NCBI RefSeq assembly: GCF_035593265.1 | Contig: NZ_CP141614.1 | Span: forward strand, 1,674,001-1,738,000 | Length of the DNA stretch: 64,000 nt | Origin: Limnochorda sp. LNt | Lineage (GTDB): Bacteria; Bacillota; Limnochordia; Limnochordales; Geochordaceae | Reading direction: 5' to 3' | Part shown: piece after piece, positions 57,593-64,000 of the stretch | Layout: every line of letters starts with the position of its first letter | Position numbering within the stretch: the first letter of the stretch is position 1 | Notes under the pieces: model-generated | Told to the model about the DNA's origin: nothing | Seen by the model: only the letters and a program-made list of their open reading frames with translations | Database searches by the model: none | Position numbers and translations under genes: made by a program

Positions 57593-58348
57593 TCAGCGCG
57601 TGAAGACGTGCTGGCCGATGCGCGCCACCACGGGCCGGGTGGCCCAAAACTCCGGCGTGGTCGTCTTGGCCGGGTTGTAGAAGTAGAGGGCCCCACCGGT
57701 GGGATCCTCGCCGGCCAGTGCCCGGTCGGCGGCCGCGTAGGCCCAGGCATCGGGACGGGTGCGCTGGAGCTGCTCCAGGGAGAAGGGGAACTGACCGGGC
57801 TGCGTCACCACACCCAGGATGGAGTCGGGAAAGCGCGGATCGTCCACCCGGTTGAGCACCACGGCGCCCACCGCGATCTGCCCCTCGAAGGGCTCGCCCC
57901 GGGCCTCGTGCCAGATGAGGCTGGCCAGCAGGTGGCGTTCCCAGTCGGAGACGGGCCCGTACCTGCCCGGCGATGGACGGGCCACCGCCCCCAGCGTCGG
58001 CACCACGCCCGCCGCCTCCCCCGCCCCCGCCGGGACCCGCAGCACCTGACCCGCCCCGATGCGGTCCGGATCGTCGAGGTCGTTGAGACGCTGCAAGACG
58101 GCCACCGTCGTACCGAAGCGGGAGGCGATGCCGTAAAGGGTGTCGCCCGGCTTGACCACGTAGAGCTGCACCGCCGGCGGCTGCCCCGAAGGCGTCGTCG
58201 CACCCTCGGCTCGTCCCTGCAGCCCGGCGGCGTGGCCCGCCTGGGCCAGAGCGGACGGCTCCTCGCCCTGGCGGGCGAGCCCGTAGAGGACCGCCGTCCC
58301 CAGGGCCAGGCCCAGGACCAGGATCACCGTGGCGGCATCGCGACCCAC
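57593..58348 (-). CDS. LysM-containing cell wall hydrolase (SleB-like)
   Basis: The 251-residue protein has an N-terminal signal/transmembrane segment (about 6-25), one LysM repeat (62-106, Y-V-V-K-P-G-D-T-L) and a C-terminal hydrolase_2 domain (136-251) with catalytic glutamate E148 in W-H-E-A-R-G-E. The domain is shared by spore cortex-lytic SleB and by CwlJ-type enzymes. The GTG start overlaps dinG by 25 bases and has GGGAGGTGG upstream. A role in cortex or wall lysis during germination is inferred. Confidence 0.9.
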   Translation of the reverse strand: MGRDAATVILVLGLALGTAVLYGLARQGEEPSALAQAGHAAGLQGRAEGATTPSGQPPAVQLYVVKPGDTLYGIASRFGTTVAVLQRLNDLDDPDRIGAGQVLRVPAGAGEAAGVVPTLGAVARPSPGRYGPVSDWERHLLASLIWHEARGEPFEGQIAVGAVVLNRVDDPRFPDSILGVVTQPGQFPFSLEQLQRTRPDAWAYAAADRALAGEDPTGGALYFYNPAKTTTPEFWATRPVVARIGQHVFTR

Positions 58349-60561
58349 GCGCCCACCTCCCTTACGATCCGTTCGGCAGGCGCCACCAGAAGCTGACAGC
58401 GCGGCAGGGCGCCCAGGAAGCTGGCGCGGTAAGGTCGGGTGAGCAGGCGCCGATCGGCCACCACGACCGCGCCCCGGTCCTGCTGCGACCGCACGAGCCG
58501 ACCGAAGCCCTGGCGGAACTTGACCACGGCTCGGGGCAACGCGTCCTCCCGGAAGGGGTGGAGTCCCAGGCGCCGCAGGCGTTCGGCCCGGGCCAGGGCG
58601 ACGGGGTGATCGGGGATGGGGAAGGGCAGCCGCGCCATGACGACGCACGACAGGGCCGCCCCGGGGACGTCGACCCCCTCCCAGAAGCTGTCGGTGCCCA
58701 GCAGCACCCATCCTGCCCCCTCCGCCTCGCGAAAGGTGTCGAGCAGCGCGGTGCGGGGCATGTCCCCCTGACAGAGCAGCCCGATCCCGTAGGGCTCGAG
58801 GCAGGATGCCAGCCGAGCCCGGGTCTCAGCCAGCGCCCGGTACGACGTGAACAGGCAGAAGGTGCGCCCGCCCAGCCTTCGCGCCACGTCCGCGACGAGC
58901 CGGGCCAGGTGCTCCGCATAGGGAGAGGCGTCGACGTCGGGCATGTCGACGGGGACGGCCAGCAGCGCCTGTCGACGAAAGTCGAAGGGCGACGGGATGA
59001 CGCACTCCAGCACCCGGCCGTCGTCACGCACCACCGACGGGGCACCCGCGTCCCCCACGACCACCCGCCAGACGCCGTCCTCCTCTTGCTCCACCAGCAG
59101 CTCGGACTCGGGCGCCGGGCTCTCACCCCTCTCTCCCACCGAGAAGTCGCCTGGCGTCGGCCGATCCCCCAGTCCCCACCGACGGCGCACCGCGTCCATC
59201 CGTCCGTCGCAGGCCAGGGTGGCGCTGGTCAGCACCGCCGCCCTGACCTGACCCAGCAGCTCACCCGCCAGCACCGGCCCCACGTCCAGAGGAGCCGCCC
59301 GCAGGGTCAGCTCCGAGGAGGGGCCGGCCTCCAGCCAGTAGACCGCGTCGTCGTCTTGCGCCTCGGTCCACTGCCGCAGGGCTTCTGCGGTCTGCTGCGC
59401 CCATCGGGCCAGCGCGCGCAGCTCGACGACCCGGTCGTCGGCGGGAGAGACGCCCTCGCCCGCCTCCTCCACCTCCAGCGTCTCGGCCAGCCGCTGCGCC
59501 GTCGAGGCCAGGTGCTCCAGCGAGTCGGTGGCGGCATCCAGGGCCGACGCGGGCACCCACCGGCTGGACTCGCCCGGGCGAAGGCGCACCGTGCGGGCAA
59601 CGCCGCTCTCCAGCCCCCGTCCGTCGACGGGGGCCACGAGCGCGGCCCGCCCGAGCCCGTCAAGGACCAGCCGCACGTCCTCCAGTGCCGCCGTGGCGGC
59701 CTGTGAGAGGGCCCGCCCGCTGCGCCCACGTGCCACCCGCTGCAGACGCCCCAAGAGCGCCGAGCGCCGGAGCTCCAGCCCCAGGTGCCCTGTCGCCACG
59801 TCGTCGAGGTGATGGGCCTCGTCCACCACCAGGTAGCGAAAGGGCGGCAACACGGCGGCGTCGGCGCCCCCCGCCTCCCGCCTCACCACCAGGTCGGAGA
59901 GCAGCAGGTGGTGGTTGGCCACGATGAGTTGTGCCTGCAGCATACGCTGGCGAGCCGCGAAGTAGAAGCACGTCTCGTAGAAGGGACACCGCCGGCGACT
60001 GCACCGGTCCGGGTGGGCGGCGACCAGGCTCCAGACGTCGCCCCCCACGCCCGCCGGGGCAGTCGAGAGGCTGCCATCGTCGGTGGCGTCGGCCCAGCGG
60101 GCCAGGCGGTCGACGACGTCGGTGGACGGCGTCTCGACCTCCAGCGCCTCGAGCCAGGAGGCCTGCCCCTGCCGCACCCGCTCGAGGCGAAGACGGCAGA
60201 GGTAGTTGCCCCAGCCCTTGGCCACCGCGCTGGTCAAGGGGCGTCCCAGGGCGCGCTGCACGACGGGGAGGTCCCGTACCGTCAGCTGCTCCTGGAGGTG
60301 GATGGTGTAGGTGGCCACCACCGCCCGGGCCTCCGGGCCCTCCTCCAGCAGCCGCGACGCCAGCGGCAGGAGATAGGCCAGCGACTTGCCCGTGCCGGTG
60401 CCGGCTTCGATGAGGGCGACGGCCCCCGTTTCGAGGGTCCGCGCCACCTGCCGGGCCATCCACTCCTGGGGGAGGCGGCGCTCCCACCGGCCACCCAGCG
60501 CGCCGGCCAGAGGCCCCTCATCGTCGAAGAGTGCGCCCACTCCGTCCGGATGCGCGGCCAC
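58324..60561 (-). CDS. DinG-type ATP-dependent DNA helicase (XPD/DinG family)
   Basis: The 745-residue helicase has Walker A A-G-T-G-T-G-K-S (53-60), a cysteine-rich patch (Y-L-C, R-C, R-R-C and T-C) likely to hold a 4Fe-4S cluster, a D-E-A-H-H box, and C-terminal motif V-I-like G-T-D-S-F-W-E-G-V-D and Q-G-F-G-R-L-V-R-S. The N-terminal exonuclease domain of Bacillus DinG is missing, so it is the helicase-only type. It unwinds DNA 5'-3' by family knowledge. GTG start with GGGGGG upstream. Confidence 0.93.
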   Translation of the reverse strand: MAAHPDGVGALFDDEGPLAGALGGRWERRLPQEWMARQVARTLETGAVALIEAGTGTGKSLAYLLPLASRLLEEGPEARAVVATYTIHLQEQLTVRDLPVVQRALGRPLTSAVAKGWGNYLCRLRLERVRQGQASWLEALEVETPSTDVVDRLARWADATDDGSLSTAPAGVGGDVWSLVAAHPDRCSRRRCPFYETCFYFAARQRMLQAQLIVANHHLLLSDLVVRREAGGADAAVLPPFRYLVVDEAHHLDDVATGHLGLELRRSALLGRLQRVARGRSGRALSQAATAALEDVRLVLDGLGRAALVAPVDGRGLESGVARTVRLRPGESSRWVPASALDAATDSLEHLASTAQRLAETLEVEEAGEGVSPADDRVVELRALARWAQQTAEALRQWTEAQDDDAVYWLEAGPSSELTLRAAPLDVGPVLAGELLGQVRAAVLTSATLACDGRMDAVRRRWGLGDRPTPGDFSVGERGESPAPESELLVEQEEDGVWRVVVGDAGAPSVVRDDGRVLECVIPSPFDFRRQALLAVPVDMPDVDASPYAEHLARLVADVARRLGGRTFCLFTSYRALAETRARLASCLEPYGIGLLCQGDMPRTALLDTFREAEGAGWVLLGTDSFWEGVDVPGAALSCVVMARLPFPIPDHPVALARAERLRRLGLHPFREDALPRAVVKFRQGFGRLVRSQQDRGAVVVADRRLLTRPYRASFLGALPRCQLLVAPAERIVREVGAWVAMPPR

Positions 60562-60625
60562 ACCGACCCCCCTGCCCGGCGCCCGGGAGGCCGACCCGCC
60601 GCTTGCTGAGCCAGCCGCCGGGGCG

Positions 60626-61516
60626 TCAACCGAGCGCGGAGGGCACCTTCGCCCCCGCCGGGGAGACTCCCTGCCCGTGCGCGGCGGTCGGCCCCGCCAT
60701 TGCCAGCGGTCGGCGGGCTCGCAGCGCCGACCGGCGCAACTCGACCCAGCGGCTCAACGACCACCGGTCCAGGAGCCCGTTGACGGCCAGCAGGGTCGCC
60801 GTCCAGGCCACCAGGCGCCGGAGCGAGAGGCTCTCGCCAGCCACCCAGCCCAACGCGGCGCCGAGGGCATTGGCCCCCGCGTCCCCCATCATGACCGCGC
60901 CACGGCGGTCGTGCGGCCAGTAGCCGAGCACGGCGGCGGCCAGTGGCAGTGCGGCCAGCCACCCCTCCCGACGGGTGGGGTCGGCCATCAGTCCCACCGC
61001 CGCATAGCCGGCCACGAATGCGCCCGCGGCCCGTCCCGGCCCCGTGTCCAGCTGGTTGAGGGCGTTGGCTGCCAGCACCGCGCTGGCTCCCGTCAGGATG
61101 GACCGGGCGGCCCCCCGGCGCCGGACACCGCCCGAGGCCGCCGCGCCCACCATGAGCCCGATGAGGGCGGCCTTGAGGATGCCGGTGCTAGGCCGTCCGT
61201 CTCGCAGGGATTGCCAGTGGGCGCGCCAGCCGCGAGGCCCGCCGACGGCTGCGTCGTCCACCACGCCCGCCAGGGCCCCGGCCAGCACCGGGAGGTAGAG
61301 ACGCCGCACCGAGCGGTCGTCGTCGTCGGCCGCCGCAGCCGCCGCCACCCCGGCCCCGACAGGGCCCAGCCCGGCAGCGGTGGGCACCACCCTCCCATCC
61401 CGGCGCCGTCGCCTGACCAGCCGCGCGCCATCCAGCACAGCCGCCAAGAGCGGCGTGCCCCGCCGGGTCATCCAGAAGGCCGCCGCCCCAGCCGTGGCGG
61501 CTCGCCACGCCTCCAT
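60626..61516 (-). CDS. MraY/WecA-like glycosyl-1-phosphate transferase homologue
   Basis: The 296-residue membrane protein has about seven hydrophobic segments. The phospho-N-acetylglucosamine transferase family loop appears as M-M-G-D-A-G-A-N-A-L-G, and N-A-L-N-Q-L-D matches the family N-x-x-N-x-x-D motif. The usual D-D pair at the first loop is reduced to V-V-D-D-A-A. It may be a divergent transferase or a non-catalytic relative. It follows a GT2 gene in a steA-steB cluster, as in other Firmicutes. Confidence 0.75.
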   Translation of the reverse strand: MEAWRAATAGAAAFWMTRRGTPLLAAVLDGARLVRRRRRDGRVVPTAAGLGPVGAGVAAAAAADDDDRSVRRLYLPVLAGALAGVVDDAAVGGPRGWRAHWQSLRDGRPSTGILKAALIGLMVGAAASGGVRRRGAARSILTGASAVLAANALNQLDTGPGRAAGAFVAGYAAVGLMADPTRREGWLAALPLAAAVLGYWPHDRRGAVMMGDAGANALGAALGWVAGESLSLRRLVAWTATLLAVNGLLDRWSLSRWVELRRSALRARRPLAMAGPTAAHGQGVSPAGAKVPSALG

Positions 61517-61531
61517 CCGTCCCGTCCCCCT

Positions 61532-62206
61532 TCAGCGGCCTGTGCGCTCGCCTGCCAGCTGCACCAGGGTCACCAGCACGTCGCCCAGCTGGCGGGCCCG
61601 GTGCAGCCATCCCGCCGGCCCGCGCCCGTAGCGGCGATGGCGAATCCGGATGGGCCGCTGGACCACCCGAAGGCGTCGGCGACCGGCCTGCACGTTGATG
61701 TAGGTCTCGATGCCGTAGCCCCTCGCTGCCCGCGAAAGGAGCCACGGGGCCACCGCCGCCCGCAACGCCCGTTGCCCGCAGAGGGGAGCCGCCAGGCGCG
61801 TCCCGCCCAGCGTCTCGCTACCCCATCCAGCCACGGCTCGCACCAGACCGATCCCGCCATCGCCGCCGGGCCCGGGTACTCCCACGACGACGTCCGCCTG
61901 CCCGTCGACGACCGGACCGCACAGGTCGGCTAGGGCACCGGCCGACTCCGCCAGGTCAGCGTCGGCCAGCAGCAACACGTCGCCGCGCGCGGCCCGGGCG
62001 CCCAGGTAGAGCGCCGAGGCCTTGCCGCCGCAACGGCTCAGCCGCACCAGTCGGGCCCCGGCACGGCGCGCCACCCAGGCCGTGGCGTCCGTGGAGCCGT
62101 CGTCCACCACCACGACCTCTCGTACGCCGGCGATCCGGCGCAGGGACCGGACGGTCCGCCCCACCCGGTCAGCCTCGTCACGGGCAGGCACGACGGCGCT
62201 CACCAC
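61532..62206 (-). CDS. Glycosyltransferase family 2 (dolichol-phosphate-sugar type)
   Basis: The protein of about 224 residues starts V-S-A-V-V-P-A-R-D-E-A and has V-V-D-D-G-S-T-D and D-A-D-L-A-E motifs of a GT-A enzyme; the G-G-K-A-S-A-L loop is also typical. It ends in a basic, aromatic tail. It may move a sugar to polyprenyl phosphate. The start is uncertain because it lies within the end of steB: GTG 62206 is given, an ATG 20 codons upstream (62266) is possible. Confidence 0.85.
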   Translation of the reverse strand: MVSAVVPARDEADRVGRTVRSLRRIAGVREVVVVDDGSTDATAWVARRAGARLVRLSRCGGKASALYLGARAARGDVLLLADADLAESAGALADLCGPVVDGQADVVVGVPGPGGDGGIGLVRAVAGWGSETLGGTRLAAPLCGQRALRAAVAPWLLSRAARGYGIETYINVQAGRRRLRVVQRPIRIRHRRYGRGPAGWLHRARQLGDVLVTLVQLAGERTGR

Positions 62207-62933
62207 GGGAGGCCAGAGAGCCCCCCTCCGCCATGGCGGCCAGCCGCTCCGCTGCCCACCGGGCATCTACGGGGCCCACCGCGCGACACGCCAGCGCCAC
62301 CAGGAGGGTCGCCCGGCCGCCCGCCCCCTCCGCCTGCCACCCCCAGGCCACCGGGCCCTGGGCGGAGACGGCCCAGGTGCCGTCGTCCACCACCGGTTGG
62401 CTCGACGCCTCGAGCCCTGCCGGCCCCGACGCGACGGACTGCAGGATCGCCGTCACCCCGGCGGGGACCGGCAAGACCTCCGACTCGTCGGGCGGGCCCA
62501 CCAGCCCCACGACCAGCCGCTCCTCCGCCTGCAGCACGACGGCGGCGGGGGCCGTCTGGGCGGCCGCGCTCGACACCTGCACCCGGGCGCCGGCCTCCTG
62601 CAGCAGGCGCACCAGCGCCGCGGTCGCCCGATCGGACCGCCCCCATGGCCTCACCTGGACGGGCTGCCCCTCGAGCCGCGGCCGCACCAGCGCCGGCGCC
62701 ATGCGGGCCAGGGCCGCCTCGTAGCTCTGGGCCCTCGCGACCAGTTCGCGCTCTCGGGCCGCCGCCTGGCGCAGCTGGCCCTCCAGCCGATCGAACTCTC
62801 GCTCCAGCGCCCGCACCACCGACTCCTGATCGCCCAGTCGCCCTCCCACCGCGGCCGCCCCCGCGGCCACCCCCACGGCGAGCGCGACGAAGATGGCGGT
62901 CAGCGAGAACATCTGTTGCTGAGGGTCCGCCAC
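62178..62933 (-). CDS. SteB-like protein (MctB/DUF3186 family)
   Basis: The 251-residue protein has an N-terminal transmembrane helix (about 8-30) with the F-S-L-T-A-I-F-V-A-L-A-V-G-V signature, a coiled coil (35-75) and an extracellular alpha/beta domain. It is homologous to SteB, the partner of SteA in corynebacteria, and to MctB called a copper transport protein in mycobacteria. The copper assignment is not supported here. It starts at a GTG one base after the steA stop. Confidence 0.85.
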   Translation of the reverse strand: MADPQQQMFSLTAIFVALAVGVAAGAAAVGGRLGDQESVVRALEREFDRLEGQLRQAAARERELVARAQSYEAALARMAPALVRPRLEGQPVQVRPWGRSDRATAALVRLLQEAGARVQVSSAAAQTAPAAVVLQAEERLVVGLVGPPDESEVLPVPAGVTAILQSVASGPAGLEASSQPVVDDGTWAVSAQGPVAWGWQAEGAGGRATLLVALACRAVGPVDARWAAERLAAMAEGGSLASRGERRRACP

Positions 62934-62934
62934 G

Positions 62935-64000
62935 CTACCCCAGGCCCCCCAACCAGAGCCCGGTCTGCAGTCGCATCCACAGCAGCCTCGCCATCAACCG
63001 CAACGCAGGGGAGGCCAGCGCCAGGGCCGCGACGCACCCCAGCGCGGCCGTCACCATGGAGGCGTAGGCAGGCCAGTCGGGACGCCCCTCCGCCAGTCGC
63101 GCCAGCCCCCGAGCGTCGACCAGGACGTGCCCGACCCTCATCCTGACCAGGAGCGTGCTGGCCATCCCCGCTCGGCCGCGCTCGACGAAGTCCAGCACGC
63201 CCCAGTGCGCGCCGACCGCGACGATGGGGGCGGCCCCCGCCTCGTAGGCCAGGAGCATGGCCATGTCCTCGCTGGTGCCGAAGGAGGGCATCACGTGGGC
63301 GAAGCGTCCCGCCCGCCGCAGCCGCGCCAGCCCCGGCGCCGCGCCATCGGGGTAGGCGTGCACCACGATCTCCCGGGCGCGGGCCAGGGCCCGGTCGCTG
63401 ACCGAATCCATGTCGCCCACCACCAGGTCGGGCCTCCATCCCTCGGCCAGCAGCGCATCGGCTCCACCGTCGACGCCGATCAACACGGGGCGCCCTCGGC
63501 GGATGAAGGGTCGGATGGCGCGCAGGTCGGCCCGTGCCGTGGCGCTGCGCACCACGACCACCGCCGGCCGACCGGCCATGGGCGTCCGGAGCGGAGGGAT
63601 CCAGACCGGCTCGGTGAGGATGGCCGCCTCCCGGCGCAGGTAGGCCAGGGTGTTGTCGACGAACTCGCGTGAGAGCCGCGGGAGCTGCTGCCGGGCCTCG
63701 AGCAGCCGGTGACGCACGTGCTCCGCATCGAGCCGCGTGCCCCGGGCGAGGACCCGTCCCCGCCCGTCCAGCAAGCGCTGGCCATCGAGCCGCACCCACT
63801 GGCCCTCGGCCAGCCGCCCGAGCACCGCCCGGTCCACCCCATCCAGCACCGGGATGCCTGCCTCGAGCAGCAGGCGGGCACCTTCCACCGGGACCCGGCC
63901 CGTCACCAGCGCGCCCGCGTTGACGACGGCGGCCGGCCGCGCCTCGATGAGCGCCGTGGCCGTCGCCGAGTCCAGGTCGTCATGGGCGATGACGGCCACC
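62935..64000 (-). CDS. SteA-like cytokinetic ring protein (right end cut by the window)
   Basis: The 3' part of the gene is present (about 354 residues); its start lies beyond the window edge. The C-terminal domain has the thiamine-pyrophosphokinase-like fold with G-V-D-G-G-A-D-A-L and V-V-G-D-M-D-S-V-S, and a hydrophobic helix near the end (about 310-335). The N-terminal part has A-A-V-V-N-A-G-A and L-L-L-E-A-G-I-P, matching SteA family proteins, which join the cell division machinery in corynebacteria. It precedes steB, as usual. Confidence 0.87.
   Translation of the reverse strand, partial: VAVIAHDDLDSATATALIEARPAAVVNAGALVTGRVPVEGARLLLEAGIPVLDGVDRAVLGRLAEGQWVRLDGQRLLDGRGRVLARGTRLDAEHVRHRLLEARQQLPRLSREFVDNTLAYLRREAAILTEPVWIPPLRTPMAGRPAVVVVRSATARADLRAIRPFIRRGRPVLIGVDGGADALLAEGWRPDLVVGDMDSVSDRALARAREIVVHAYPDGAAPGLARLRRAGRFAHVMPSFGTSEDMAMLLAYEAGAAPIVAVGAHWGVLDFVERGRAGMASTLLVRMRVGHVLVDARGLARLAEGRPDWPAYASMVTAALGCVAALALASPALRLMARLLWMRLQTGLWLGGLG

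Noticed and set aside
62178-62933. Annotation as a copper transporter (MctB).
   Set aside because: One helix, a coiled coil and no metal-binding pattern; context beside SteA supports a SteB-like role instead.

Overview
The window is very GC-rich DNA from an endospore-forming member of the Bacillota (Firmicutes). The gene orders rqcH/Ca-ATPase/yicC/remA/gmk/rpoZ/priA/def/fmt/rsmB/rlmN, sepF/yggT/ileS/DksA-like/lspA/rluD/pyrR/pyr, and ylxY/M16/ymxH/dpaA/dpaB/asd/lysC/dapA/rnj/tepA/ylzJ follow those of Bacillus and relatives. spo0A, dpaA/dpaB, a PdaB-like deacetylase and a SleB-like hydrolase point to sporulation. High GC, many GTG/TTG starts, and envelope genes that look out of place in a simple Gram-positive cell suggest a deep high-GC lineage such as Limnochordia. 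That placement is inference.

Layout: 1-12373 is the rlmN to Ca-ATPase block, read right to left, with spo0A and a divergent tRNA-Pro inserted between rsmB and rlmN. rqcH (12446-13948, + strand) converges on a pyrimidine operon read from pyrR (22877) to purH (13920). That operon has a pyrD-pyrE fusion and lacks carB. It sits directly downstream of lspA and rluD. A DksA-like protein, a small membrane protein and ileS follow, with ileS behind a well-formed isoleucine T-box leader (about 28564-28911). yggT, proC, sepF, an HlyD-like protein, uppP and a Na/Pi transporter come next. 33358-40548 is a polysaccharide/glycosyltransferase island (UDP-sugar dehydrogenase, two GT4 paralogues of which one is frameshifted, GT2, LpxB-related protein, O-antigen-ligase-like protein), with genes on both strands and visibly less GC-extreme coding. 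A two-component system with a c-type-heme-like sensor follows at 40747-43265.

43344-55744 is the lysine/dipicolinate block, joined to RNase J, a TepA-like protease homologue, a stress protein, a YmxH-like protein, a predicted beta-rich exported protein and an M16 peptidase. 55781-64000 holds two deacetylases, a LysM/SleB hydrolase, a DinG-type helicase and a steA-steB module with an MraY-like protein and a GT2.

The genes fit together as translation start and rRNA modification, UMP synthesis, the aspartate pathway leading to lysine, peptidoglycan and spore dipicolinate, and envelope building. All calls come from reading the sequence; no database search was run. Starts were chosen by family length, ribosome-binding sites and overlap with the upstream gene. 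Except for tRNA-Pro, rqcH, the frameshifted glycosyltransferase and the LpxB-related gene, every gene is on the minus strand. No IS element, phage gene or CRISPR array was seen.
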